The notes below the pieces were generated by a model that saw only the letters and a program-made list of their open reading frames with translations, made no database searches and was not told the DNA's origin. From positions 1,806,960-1,870,959 of the forward strand of contig CM033123.1 of NCBI GenBank assembly GCA_019321725.1: a stretch of 64,000 nucleotides of DNA, in the 5' to 3' direction. This DNA comes from Paulownia fortunei. Lineage: Eukaryota > Streptophyta > Magnoliopsida > Lamiales > Paulowniaceae. Both the position numbers and the translations under genes were made by a program. Shown here one piece after another: positions 39,871 to 51,700 of the stretch; the first letter of the stretch is position 1, and each line of letters opens with the position of its first letter.

Positions 39871-40382
39871 ACCTAATGGGATGTTGAATTCAAACAAACC
39901 CAAGTTCCACAAGAATCGTACAAACATATTTCCTAGCCATACATGTTGTAATTTTGTCTTATATTTTTATATTTTTACTTTTTATTATTTTATTCTTACA
40001 AATATCCAAGATTCAGACACAACACCAATAAGCTTAGTACAATATTTCAATGACAATAATCCACATAATATTTTCAATGGATTTTACGTCTTCCTATATG
40101 TGATTAGTAACAAAAAAAATTAGTTGATTAAGTTTTTTTATCCGTGGTTTGAGAAAGCATAATTTTGTTAAAAACCTATTAAGAATGCGATGAAGGGATA
40201 ATGATAATATTTCTCTTGAAAAACAACTAGAATAGATAAATCCCATTTTACTTAAAAAATAAATTGACCTAAATCTTAATTAAGTTAATAAAATGTTTTC
40301 CCAAACTAGGAACAACTTGACTCCCCTAAATTTGTTCTCAGTAAATGTTGTAAGATTGACAGACTGAAATTCAGAAAACTTC

Positions 40383-40529
40383 AAGCCCACAAAGCAACAT
40401 GAGAATGACTACATTAGGCCGGGCTTGGACAGGCCATATTCACCGGTTACTTAGTGGGCTTTTTTGTTTTCACTACCCAAAAAAAAAGCCCACAAAGCAA
40501 CAGAAGGATAATGAGGTCCAAGCCCGGCC
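40383..40529. repeat. Nested inverted repeat with a flanking direct repeat
   Basis: Outer arms ggccgggcttggac (40417-40430) and gtccaagcccggcc (40516-40529) are perfect 14-base inverted copies. Inner arms gtgggctttttt (40455-40466) and aaaaaagcccac (from about 40483) form a second stem. A 17-base direct repeat, aagcccacaaagcaaca, occurs at 40383 and 40486. The DNA could fold into a hairpin of over 100 bases. Confidence 0.8.
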
Positions 40530-41580
40530 CAATCATGCCACGCGATCCACGCGGTCAACTAATTTATGGTGCCAAAGTTTTTTCAGCAAAAGACTACGCC
40601 GGTCATCCAATTGCAACCTGGTATATTTTTCGAGTCAGATTATCGCTCCCCATGCGCGTGTATTTTCCACGCTCTCTATTTGCCATTTTGCCTTTTGGAG
40701 ACCAAATAATATTACATAAAATAGATATCTCTGATAAATTCTTTTGAGAGTTTATAAACACATTTTGTGCTTATTTATTTATTTTTTATATTAGTATGTA
40801 AATGCCAAAACATATATTTGAGAAAGTAATTTAAAATAATAATGATGTGGAGTAAGTATTTATATAGCTTAAATCAGTGTCCAAATCAGAAGAAAGATTG
40901 AATCGTACTACCGATATTTAGTTGTAAATGTACGTGACCTGTTATACGTATTGCGTAGACTACATAATGCATGATCTACTCTTAACTCAATGTAGGTCAT
41001 CCTATTTTGACGGACATACAATTTTTATAAAACAGTTATGATTGAAAAGTAACATGAAATTTTATTTAGGATTAATCAAGAGTATAATTATCAGTATAAT
41101 AATATTTTTATCCAAGCATCCTTATGATTAACAAAATAAATAAACTACTATCATTTTCAATTTACAATTATAACATAATTATGTTACTTCCAAATTGATT
41201 ATACTACTACTACTTTAATTTATTTCTCTTCAACATATTTTCCATGTGGAATCAAGAATGCTTGAAAATTAAAATAATCACATTAATATCATTCAAAATC
41301 GTCCAACCATATCAGGGACACAAATTTCACTTTAACACAAAATACTTATCTAAATTTTGTTAAATACAATTTGCATATACATAATTTTCTTGCCCACTGT
41401 AACTCCACGAGCAATAAAGCGCGTGCCTATGTGGTGTCCTCAAGGTAGGTGGAATAGAACCAGCGCTATTATCAATGACCACACATTGGTCATTAATTGG
41501 AAAAAGAAAATACTATTATTAAAAATAAAATATAATAATAATAAAAAAAGAATTTAGGACCTGCATCTACCATTCCCATG

Positions 41581-41587
41581 ATATATG
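41581..41587 (+). promoter_or_regulatory. Probable TATA box of the Cu/Zn SOD gene
   Basis: atatatg lies about 30 bases before a plausible transcription start near 41610, which would leave a short leader exon of about 60 bases. Another TATATA at 41645 lies too close to the splice donor at 41670 to serve. Confidence 0.35.
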
Positions 41588-41654
41588 GTGTCAAAATTAA
41601 CTAGAACCTTCGTTTCACTCTAGCTATCTACCTCAGCTCTATCTATATACTCAA

Positions 41655-42465
41655 CAGGGGTGCTCTGAGGTAAAATAATTCAAGAAAAAAACAAGAATCT
41701 GTAGGTTTTTGTTTCATTTTTTCTGATATGATCCTGTTTTTCAATTTTATTTGATTTGTTATTTGAGATTATATGGAATGAAGTGTGATTTTGAATTTCT
41801 CTGTTTTGACTTTTTGATTCATCGTAGCTTCATATTTAAGCTATTTGTTGATCTGTTGTATATCTGATTATATTATTCATATTTTCTGTTGTTTAACATT
41901 TCTCGTAGGTAGATTTAGTTTCAAGTATGTCTGTCTGTTTTGCTTGATTGATTTGTTGGTGGATTTTATTTGATGCAAGCGTTTTTAAAGGTTTACAGTA
42001 TTTAAGTAGATTTTGGATTGATAAATCTTTCGACATTCGTGTAGCTTGGATCTTTCATTTTACAGTGCAAGGACTTCTTCTGCAAGTTTACTTTGTGCAG
42101 AGTTGGATTGTGATTGGTCCTTATATTGTGATTCAAAATGGTATTAACCAAAAGAATGTTAATTTTGTGTTGTATGAAATAAGACTCCTTATGAATAGCG
42201 GGAGTTTTGGCTGGTAATACTAGAAAGATGTCAGTAGCTATGGCATCTCATCTTCCTTAGCAAGATTAAAGCCTTTGTGATGCCTTTTCTAGTGGTTGTA
42301 ATGGTTGATGACCAATTCAATCTCATTTTTTTGTACTTAGTGCCATACTCTTGATGCTTAATATGCTTTGTATCAATCATTTTTCACCAGGCACTTGCTT
42401 TTGCGATGGTATTTTATTTGTATTAGACTATTAAAGTTATCTCAATTCAAATTTTCTAGATCACA
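41655..42465 (+). promoter_or_regulatory. miR398-type target site formed across a 5'UTR splice junction
   Basis: The leader exon ends CAGGGGTGCTCTGAG|gtaaaa at 41669. The next exon starts at 42460 with ATCACAC after acceptor ttttctag. Splicing therefore creates CAGGGGTGCTCTGAGATCACA, 21 bases made of 41655-41669 plus 42460-42465, ending seven bases before the ATG. It pairs with remembered miR398b except for two mismatches and one G:U pair. The Arabidopsis CSD1 5'UTR site as I remember it shares the same GAGATCACA end. miR398 cleaves or represses CSD mRNAs when copper is scarce. Only the spliced mRNA carries the full site. Confidence 0.75.
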
Positions 42466-42472
42466 CATAACC

Positions 42473-44926
42473 ATGGTGAAGGGTGTCGCAGTGCTCAGCA
42501 GCAGTGAGGGTGTTAGTGGCACCATCTACTTCACCCAGGAAGGAGATGGTACTTATCATTTTCATTTAATTGCTTGCTGTATCAATATTCTTTTCTAGTT
42601 CAGCTGGATGCTTACGAACTTTGTTTCTTTCATTCTTAAGGTCCAACAACTGTTACTGGAAGCGTTTCTGGCCTTAAGCCTGGACCCCATGGCTTTCATG
42701 TGCATGCCCTTGGTGACACCACCAATGGTTGTATGTCAACTGGTAATCTCTCTTGCTGTGTTTGTTACTGTCTCTATTGTATCTGTGAATATCTTGTTGG
42801 CTGCATTGATTTAGGTTTTCTATTTTTTTGTTATATTTGATTAGTGTTATTTCCAATCTGTAGGACCTCACTTCAATCCTGCTGGCAAAGAGCATGGAGC
42901 TCCTGATGATGAGGTTCGCCATGCTGGTGACCTTGGGAATGTCACAGTTGGAGAAGATGGTAATAACCTTTGATTTTATGCCAAAAAATCTCCACATTAT
43001 CATTCTTCAGCATCTTTACCATAATTGATTCTTTATTCGTTGGGCTGAATCATATAGGTAAGAGTTTATGTTCCTAATCTTCACTGTCATTGCAAGTTGT
43101 GTTATTGCATCCGCTGTTGAAGGAACACCTTTTCAATCATATTAGTATTATAAGTAATTCTGGATAGTGGCCAATGTTCTTGCCAGAGAAAAATTGGAGG
43201 TCACCTTCTATTGTGCCTTTGAGATTTTTCTGTATTCTGTTTCTTGGGCATTATGCTTTGATTGAAGCTTAGGATTTATTTTGTCATTGTAAATGTGCTA
43301 CATAATATAATTACCTGGCATTGTGGTTATCAACATTCAACTCTGACTTCAATAATTCTCTCTTTTCTACTTTCTAAATGTTTCAGGCACTGCTGCTTTC
43401 ACTATTGTTGACAAGCAGGTTTAATTTCTTCCCTACCATCTCCCTGCATATCTAATGTGTTTTTCTAGCTTAAGTATATTAATTGTTTTTCTTTTTCTTT
43501 TTATTTGGGCAGATACCACTTACAGGACCACATTCCATAATTGGAAGAGCTGTAGTTGTTCATGCTGATCCTGATGATCTTGGAAAGGGTGGGAGTCTTC
43601 TATTTCTGTGCTTGCTGAAATTTCTCATGCATTAATTTGGCATGTTCTGGAGAGAAAAACATGAAAGAGAAATAAAATAAAAAGCTTTACTGTTGGTCAT
43701 CATTGTAATCAGTAACTAGGTACCACCTGGTAGCACTTGGTTATCATTCCCTTGGATTGACCAACAAATGATGGGCCAAAGAAAGATTAGATTAGCTTTA
43801 GCATATATCTATTATGGCTCTCAGTAATTAGACATTTCGAATGCAGTAGCTTTAATTCTCTACTGTAGAAGGGTGCCTTGATGAAATTTTGAAACGTTAT
43901 CTATTTTCTTCATTCTTTTTTTATTTGGTTTGAATTTTCTCTGATTGGTTGGGCCATGGGGGTAGCACTATAGAACACCCCAATATGTTCTCAACTTTTG
44001 AATTTGCACAACATACTTATTGAAGTTATCTTGGTTTTGGTATTTACTGCTTTAACTCAAATAATATGTCATCCCTTTTATATGCAATCTATTTATTGAG
44101 TTCTGTCTGTTGTTTCAGGTGGACATGAACTGAGCAAAACCACTGGAAATGCTGGTGGAAGAGTTGCTTGTGGTGAGGCATACATATTTACTTTTTACGT
44201 TATTGAACTTTGATGCGTGAAATTTTTTGTTTGCAATGTCAAAATTCAAATATGATCTAATAAGCTACTTTTTTTGCTATTCTTGAGTGAACCAATTAAA
44301 TACATCATTGCATCAGTATATCAAGTAACAACAAATTGACAATCATCAATCCACTATTTACAATTAACAACTATTAACAATCAACTATTATATAAGTAGC
44401 TAGAAAAATAACCCCACTTCTGGTTGCACTCTTAACACTGTCCAAGACCACACATATTTGGATGAGACAACTCTGTAAGGCTTCCTGCAATCTTAACAAA
44501 ACTAGCATTTTGTGCCATTGCCATCAATAGAAAGGTTGCAAAGTAAATAGTATTTCTTAGGTTTCATAAAGAGTGCCTAAAACTAAAATTAAAACTAAAA
44601 CATTAGTTCTTTGTAAGAGTCTTTAATCAGATTGTCTTTCTTAATGAGTTATGAGCATAAATCACCAGCAAGGAGATAAGGTTTCAAGCTTGCTTCTCAA
44701 ATTATACAGTCACCTTTTGCTGCAGTTTCATAATTGACCGTAAAACAATTGTATTGATGTTGAATGATCTGTGCCAATGAGAACAACTTGATTACCTTGA
44801 TGATAATTCATGAGAATGCTTCATCATTTTGTCTATGTGTTGGTTTTACCAAAGGCAGCTACGTAGCCTCCTTATTTGCTTATGCTTTGTCAATGTTGTG
44901 CAGGTATCATTGGCCTTCAGGGCTGA
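42473..44926 (+). CDS. CSD1: Cytosolic Cu/Zn superoxide dismutase
   Basis: Seven coding exons join in phase to 152 residues: 42473-42548, 42641-42742, 42864-42959, 43387-43418, 43513-43588, 44119-44172 and 44904-44926. The protein converts superoxide to oxygen and hydrogen peroxide. Metal ligands are visible in [42 protein letters not shown] and [20 protein letters not shown]. The disulfide cysteines lie in TTNGCMSTG and GGRVACGIIGLQG. There is no transit peptide and no peroxisomal tail, so it is the cytosolic form, as the length also indicates. A non-coding leader exon ending at 41669 precedes the coding exons, giving eight exons in all. Copper-dependent control by miR398 is likely from the 5'UTR site. 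Confidence 0.98.
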
Positions 44927-45022
44927 AACCTGGCAGTGCACTGTACTTCTGTCGTGGCTTATGCCCATTTCCCAGTTGTTTTTGAGAATCCTCCGACATC
45001 ATTTGCTACCTATAGGGTTCTT

Positions 45023-45028
45023 AATAAA
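45023..45028 (+). terminator. Likely poly(A) signal of the SOD gene
   Basis: AATAAA lies 97 bases after the SOD stop codon, in a normal 3'UTR setting. Confidence 0.5.
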
Positions 45029-45049
45029 GGCTTTGTTAGAATGGACGGG

Positions 45050-45980
45050 TTTCATCTGTAACTTTGTCTTTCAATTCCACGTATAAAACCTATGGTTACT
45101 GAGTGTTTTGCCTATTGAAAGTTTGCTGTCATCATTCCATTTTGTGAATGAGCACTTGACAATTTCTTTTTAAACTACAGCACTTGGATCGCGTAGGAGT
45201 ACAAATCTGTTGATAACACGAACAATTTTGGATGATCGTTTTAGACATACCTAAATAGCATGTCAACAAGTAAACCCTCTTTCTTCAGGTAAATCTATTC
45301 CAAAAAAAAAACAAAGTTGAACAAGAACCAATTAAACTTTATTGGTCTAGAATCTAGATTATTAAACCACAAAAAATTCGTTGACTTTTCATTGAATTTA
45401 TTAATACGTCATCTATTAGTAATTGTTGTCCGCCGGAAGTTATGGTTGAAAGGGGTAAACGGTAAGACCCCTAAAATGGTTGATACTTTTGAGGTCCAAA
45501 ATACCCCCACCCCGACAACCCCCCGCCCCCAAACCACCCAATCTAAAAATGCGCATAACTCTTGTCCTATGAGTCAGTCGATACATACACACAGCCTCCA
45601 AGAACCCATTTCTTTATGAAAAATTTGGATGAAAGTTGACCCCAGCTTTGTCACTTTAATTATAATTGATATTTGATTTTTATGAAAATTGACTCTTTAG
45701 ACAAAAAACATTCTTTTAGTCCTACTTTTTCTCTACTTGTACAGATTGATTTCCACGAGTATATCCAAGTCAATCACTAGTCTTTAGTCCTACTGTTTTT
45801 AGTAGAGATGAGTCTCTTAACTTAAAATTTTAAATGATATATATGTATATTATCAGAGTCGAGCAATGGTTTTGGTCTTTAACCCAAGAGAAATGACAGT
45901 ACAATTCTCTAATTTTGTGAACTAAAATCGCGCCAATTCTCGGAACATGTTGATGGGTTTCATCAACTTCAGCTCTACCA
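45050..45980. other. Intergenic region between SOD and PPR genes
   Basis: No gene is supported. A 100-codon open frame at 45317-45619 includes a low-complexity Thr/Pro stretch and has no domain. The right end must hold the PPR promoter. Confidence 0.5.
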
Positions 45981-45990
45981 TTCCGTTCCC

Positions 45991-47871
45991 ATGCGCTCAT
46001 ACTTGGTTCAAATCACTTCCAAAATCGCAGCCATAGCAAAATCGGGAAGCATATTGTGCGCTCGGGAGCTGTTTGACGAAATGCCTCGTAGAGACACAAT
46101 CGCGTGGAACGCAATGATAAGCGGATATTCGCATCTGGGCTTCCACCAAGAAGCTCTATCATTGTTTAGCAGCATGAGATTTAGCAATGAAAAGCCCGAT
46201 CACTTCACGTACACTGCAGTATTAAGCGCCTGCGCGGGGTTAAAGGATATAAAATTTGGGCGAAGGCTTCATGCTCTTGTTATTGTTTCAGGCTGCAATT
46301 CGTTGTTGCCTGTGAATAATGCGCTTACTGATATGTATGGGAAGTGCTTAAGGGCTCAAGATGCGAATACAGTGTTTGAGGAGATGGGTTTTAGGAATGA
46401 GGTTTCGTGGTGTTCGTTGTTGTTTGCTTATCTAAATGTTGGTCGTCTTGATGTTTCACATAGTGTTTTTTGTGATATGCCGAGAAGAATGGTTGTAGCT
46501 TGGAATACTATTATTGCTGGTTATGCAAAGTGGGGCAAAGTTGAATTGTGTTTGGATTTGTTTAAGAAGATGTTGGAGGATTCTTGCAACCCGGATCAAT
46601 GGACTTTAAGCGCTGTTATAAATGCTTGTGCTGAAATGAGCGAACCAAGTTATGGTTGTATGTTGCATGGTTTTATCATCCAAAGTGGCTGGAATTCTGC
46701 AGTGGAGGTTAACAATTCACTTCTTAGTTTCTACATAAAATTTGGTGAGGAAAATGAGGTTCTGAAGGCGGTTGAGGCTGTTCGAATATTTAATGAGGTT
46801 TCTTGGAATGCGATTATCGATGCTTATATGAAGATAGGTAATCTAGAGGAAGCGTATCTTGTGTTTCAGCGTGTGCCTGAGAAGAATCTTATATCATGGA
46901 CATCAATGATCACTGGATACATGAGAAATGGGCATGGAGAATGCGCTTTAAGGTTTTTTGTTGACATGATGAGAAGTCGTATTCAGCCAGATGATATTAC
47001 ATTAGGAGCTGTTTTACATGCTTGCTCTAACTTGGCAACAATCGGGCATGGTAGAATGGTCCATGGCTGTGTGATTCAGTCTGGTTTTCATGCTTATGCC
47101 TATGTTGGCAATGGCCTGGTGAACATGTATGCTAAATGTGGGGACATCTGCAATTCACATAGAGCTTTTAATGATGTTTTAGTCAAGGATTTGATTTCAT
47201 GGAACACGATGTTGTTTGCATTTGGATTGCATGGACGCTCCAGCCAAGCTCTATGTATTCTTGAAGAAATGGTAGCTCATAGGGTGAAGCCAGATAAAGT
47301 AACATTCATAGGTCTATTGATGACTTGTAGCCACTTGGGGCTGATCGATGAAGGCCTCTTCTTTTTTGAATCAATGACTTCGCACTATGGCCTTTCTCCG
47401 GAAATTGATCATGTAGCTTGTGTGGTAGATATGCTAGGTCGAGGTGGAAAATTGGAAAAAGCAAAAGAGTTCGCAAATAAATACATTGAAGCAAATAATG
47501 TGAAGGTGAGCTCATTGGAAGCTCTTTTTGGATCTTATTCTTCTCAAGGTGATTTAAAGATGGGAGCAGAGTTGGCGGAACAGTTGCAGATTTTGAAGCC
47601 TCGTGATGAGATGAGCTATGTGTTGTTGTCAAACTTGTATTGTGCTAGTGGACAGTGGCAACAAGCAGAGACTTTGAGAAAGGCAATGGCAGACCAAGGC
47701 GTTAAGAAAATGTCTGGTTGCAGTTGGGTTGAAGTCAGAAATCAGGTCACAGCTTTCGTGGCAGGAAACAATTCGTTCCCATACATGGAAGAGGTGCATA
47801 TGATGCTATATGTTCTTGAATCTGAAATAAGATATCCCATGTCTATTCGTTGCTGGGACGGAATTACTTGA
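45991..47871 (+). CDS. PLS-class pentatricopeptide repeat protein, At2g36980-like
   Basis: An intronless ORF of 626 residues. It consists of tandem PPR motifs (ARELFDEMPRRDTIAWNAMI, SGYSHLGFHQEALSLFSSMR, EKPDHFTYTAVLSACAGL, SWTSMITGYMRNGHGECALR, KPDKVTFIGLLMTCSHLGLI). An E-type C-terminal extension follows (MSYVLLSNLYCASGQWQQAE, KMSGCSWVEVRNQVTAFVAG). It lacks a DYW domain. The order and wording match Arabidopsis At2g36980 as I remember it, from the N-terminal VQITSKIAAIAKSG to the VLESEIRYPMS end. Such proteins bind organellar RNA; E-class members usually act in C-to-U editing, here probably in mitochondria or plastids. The start is the first ATG of the frame, close to that of the relative. 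The minus-strand frame at 47306-47632 is a shadow. Confidence 0.95.
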   Translation: MRSYLVQITSKIAAIAKSGSILCARELFDEMPRRDTIAWNAMISGYSHLGFHQEALSLFSSMRFSNEKPDHFTYTAVLSACAGLKDIKFGRRLHALVIVSGCNSLLPVNNALTDMYGKCLRAQDANTVFEEMGFRNEVSWCSLLFAYLNVGRLDVSHSVFCDMPRRMVVAWNTIIAGYAKWGKVELCLDLFKKMLEDSCNPDQWTLSAVINACAEMSEPSYGCMLHGFIIQSGWNSAVEVNNSLLSFYIKFGEENEVLKAVEAVRIFNEVSWNAIIDAYMKIGNLEEAYLVFQRVPEKNLISWTSMITGYMRNGHGECALRFFVDMMRSRIQPDDITLGAVLHACSNLATIGHGRMVHGCVIQSGFHAYAYVGNGLVNMYAKCGDICNSHRAFNDVLVKDLISWNTMLFAFGLHGRSSQALCILEEMVAHRVKPDKVTFIGLLMTCSHLGLIDEGLFFFESMTSHYGLSPEIDHVACVVDMLGRGGKLEKAKEFANKYIEANNVKVSSLEALFGSYSSQGDLKMGAELAEQLQILKPRDEMSYVLLSNLYCASGQWQQAETLRKAMADQGVKKMSGCSWVEVRNQVTAFVAGNNSFPYMEEVHMMLYVLESEIRYPMSIRCWDGIT

Positions 47872-48756
47872 GAGTTTTTCAGCATGTAAAAATTGTTCCA
47901 CCCCAGTTGATCATCCACGAGCAGTCTTGGTTTCTGATGCTGAAAATCAGCACACTTGGAATAAAAACCAAAGAGATGAGGGGAAAAGCAAAAGGTGACA
48001 TGAACTCCTCCTGAAAAACGTGGCGCAAAATTTATTTTTGATCAGCTCTGTATACACGAAATTGTGTATCTCCAAATATTTAGTAAAAACTCGATAATTC
48101 CCATGTTTGTTCTTCAATGTATCATTCAAAGGATTGCGACAGTAGCAGACTTTACCTAAACTTGAGATTTGATTCCTTTATTATAATTGTTTTGGTAAAT
48201 TTAGGACAGATTGTAAAGCTTGACCACAAAGCTCTATTTACTAAATGTTGAGTAAATGATTCATGAAATGTGAAGAATACGTACTTTGGTCTTTCAGAAG
48301 TACACGATGCTTATTAAGCAAACTCATTTATATTATATACCAACACTTTCAGAAAACATAAAAGGGGGAATATAGCGATACAACTCCAGAAATCAAACAA
48401 CGAAAATGTCTACAGCACTTGCTGTGCTATTTCTCGTACTAATTTTCATACCAACTTTTAATACCTTTTGAGCCTCCGGATACAGCATGGTGTCAAGGAG
48501 GAAGACCGATATTTACTACTATGGAATGGCTAAGGGGCCAAGTATAGATCTTTGAAATCTCCAAAATAGTAGGGACACTCTTTTTAAATGCATTTGAACT
48601 TCTGGAGTAGCCCTAGATGGGTCCAACTTTGCTGCTGGGCAGCTGCATCCAATATGCGCCAAGTTCCTGTAATTTTTGCAGTCGAGCAGCTCATGTTTAC
48701 ACTAACAAGAAATATTCAGTATATTTAGCTAATATTTCAACTCTCCTCAATTGTAA
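47872..48756. other. Convergent 3' region between PPR and RINGv genes
   Basis: Holds the 3'UTR of the PPR gene (left) and of the minus-strand RINGv gene (right). No further gene is seen; the 60-codon frame at 47947-48129 is not supported. Confidence 0.45.
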
Positions 48757-51700
48757 TCATACTGGGTTAGAGGATTGAGCAACTTGAACGCGCCATGAAA
48801 ATAGTCGCATATACATAGAGTTAAGGAGTATAGCCAATCCAAGTCCTAAGAACGATGATATCAGGATGGCATAAATTGGTGGTAAGCGAAGCTGCCAGAC
48901 CAAAATGAATGTGGGTTAGATTGCCAAGAGGATCAGAAAAATACATGAGTTGTGAAACATGCAGATCAGGAAACAAACATCGTCAGTAGGTTCATGTATC
49001 TATTTACATGCTTTGTTTTGGAGTGTTCAGATGGTTTTTTTCTCCTGCATCTTTCCTCTATCGTCATCCTCAAGTAATTACTATAATCACTAGGTTCAAT
49101 TACTATAGTGCACCATTTTTTTCAAAAGCTCTTAAATGAGGACATCGGAGAACTAGAGGAGACAATCATGACTTAACAAAGGAAAGAGATAAGGAAATAG
49201 TACTAGAAGCATTTCGATCCATGCAGTTCTATAAGAGAAAATTGTTTGAGTTGCAATAAAGACAAAAGCAGGCTGTAATGCTTCTCACCATCGAATAGAA
49301 AACATGGAGAATCAAGGCCACGAGCGCAAACTCAAGAGCTGCATAAGTCCATATATACTCTTTTATTGCTGCATCAGAATACATTATTTTTAAGATCGAT
49401 ATTCTCCCAGTATGAATCACTTTAAACTTTCTGAAGAATTCCCGTACCTAGGATAACCGCAAAAATTGACGCTGTAAGACCCAATGTGAAAGAGAATGGT
49501 GCAGCAATTATAAGGGCTTGATTTTTCATCTCCTGGATCTGTAAATGAGAAGACATTACTAATTAAAAAAAAGTCAAACGTCAACCTAAAAATGTATTGG
49601 CTGACTTCATTTCCTCTCCATGTTGTACAAAAATAACTTTCACATCTGTTTACATGAAACTGCTTCCTAGTTATGCTTAAGTAATTGAAAACTGTAAACA
49701 TTTGAAACAATGAACAATCACTAACAATCTTATCGCCTAATATCTTACCAGTAGCTGCTCGAGGAAGAAGAAATAGCATATTGTGCTAATCAACACGAGC
49801 ACCACAAAATCTTGCCAGGCGCTGAATAAATATGCCAAAAAAATATTGTAAGCTTCATTTAGAATTCCAAAGAAAGACACATAATAGATATACTGAAGAA
49901 ACAATGATGCCCCAAATTGAACAAAAATTTACAAGGGTTATCAATTGAACTCATAATTCTCGACTTCCCCCCCCTTTTTTTTTGTCTCCTAATTACAGAA
50001 GGGATTAAGCTGTAAGTATTACTGCAGATAACCAACAGATGAGTTGTGTTCAAGTAAAGGATGACTCCTATGTAGGTAAAGTATTTGATTATCAGAAAGG
50101 ATAATATCTTGAATCAACTATTAAGATATGGATAACATAGTTCCAGTGGGAAGGGAACGAAGCGTGACTGAAAAAAAATTCCTTCTTTTTTTTTTTCTTT
50201 CTTCTTTTGATGAATGGTCATAATTTAGCTAATTCAAATATCAAAATGTTGCAAAGAAGTCCGTTCAATGGAAAATTAAAATTCAATGGAATTCATTGTT
50301 AACTTATCTAGAAAGTGAAGGTGTAAATATCAAACTTCTGTTTCTATTGAGGAAAATCACCTTATTGAGTTCGGTTGGTTTTGTTCTCTGATATCTCTTT
50401 GAGTAGCATTTGCCACACGAAGTAAAGTAACAGGTAAATTTGAAACTTCTTTACCACAGACCTCGCAGAGTCTGTTGCCTTTTATGCTAAACCATTTAAC
50501 TGCACAATCTTCATGTACCAGTCTGAGTGCTCCTTTGCAAAGGCATTCCATCTTGAGTGTATTTCTTTCTTCACAGGTATCAAAACAGATCCTGCATACA
50601 GCTTCTTCTTCAGGAATCTCTTGATCCTCATGGACAGGAGCAGGAGTTATTTGATCTAACTTGCCACAAATAAAAGTACGATTACAAAAAATTTCGTGCA
50701 TAATCAGAAATTACTCAGACTGACACCAGCTATTTGAGACATATAAGTTGAATATCATACATACCTAGTCAAACTGCAGGTTTACAGGCCAAATTAAAAA
50801 TGGACCACCATCACAGTAAATGAAGATCTGTATGTTGTTATATACTCAATTAAGTGTGTCAAAATTCTCCAAAACCTCTTTTTCGGCAAAAGGCATGTAC
50901 TTTTGATTATTTTGTACGAAATGGAGTATGACAAATTAGTAATATTCTAATAAGAAGAAAACTATTCCATTTAGTTGAATTAGAAACTACAGTGTCAATA
51001 TCAATCAGACTAGATGAAAATGCAATTAGTTTCAATTAGATGCTGTGTACATAATGGCTTGGCATAGGTGTAATGAGCTATCAAATGAGACTAAAACAGG
51101 AAACTAGACACAAAATATATGCACATGCAACATACCGCCATCAGTATCTGGAGCATGATTTTCGCGGGAGGCAAAAGATGAAGATCTTACAATAAAAGAA
51201 TTCCTCCCAGGCACAGATAGCGACCTTGAAACAGTACCTTGAGAAGCACTTGCCTGTGATAGGTAGGCAAAAATTTCAGTGAATTTTCTATTTTGCTAAA
51301 TTCAGTACTGAATTCATGGTATTAAGTATTAATAAGCGGTACTTTCTTAATGCTCTTTTCTTAATGTTGTTTTTAAAGTTTAAGTAGAAATGAGAGGAGG
51401 ATGAACTCAAATCTGAAGACTCTTAATCTCAGTTTAAGGAAGACCAAGCAACAAGGTATGATGCTCAATATTTGTCTTTTTATTGCAACAAAAGAAACAG
51501 AAGAGAAGCACAGTGTGTAAGACCTCGAAAATCTAAGCTATCAGTTATGACAAATTATGTTACACTAAGATAAAATCACTTAATTGACTAACCTGGAATC
51601 TGATGAATGCAAAGAAAACTTAAAAGATAACCATAATGATGGCACAAAAGCAATTTTATAGAACTACCTAATAATGAAATTCAAACTATATGAGAAGTGA

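Noticed and set aside
40399..40747. Overlapping frames of 97 and 106 codons
   Set aside because: They run through the nested inverted repeat and have no recognisable domain.
41645..41650. TATATA as the SOD TATA box
   Set aside because: A start about 30 bases downstream would fall after the leader donor at 41670.
45317..45619. 100-codon Thr/Pro-containing frame between SOD and PPR
   Set aside because: Low-complexity text with no signal peptide, domain or transcript features.
47306..47632. Minus-strand 108-codon frame
   Set aside because: Antisense shadow of the PPR ORF, with no domain.
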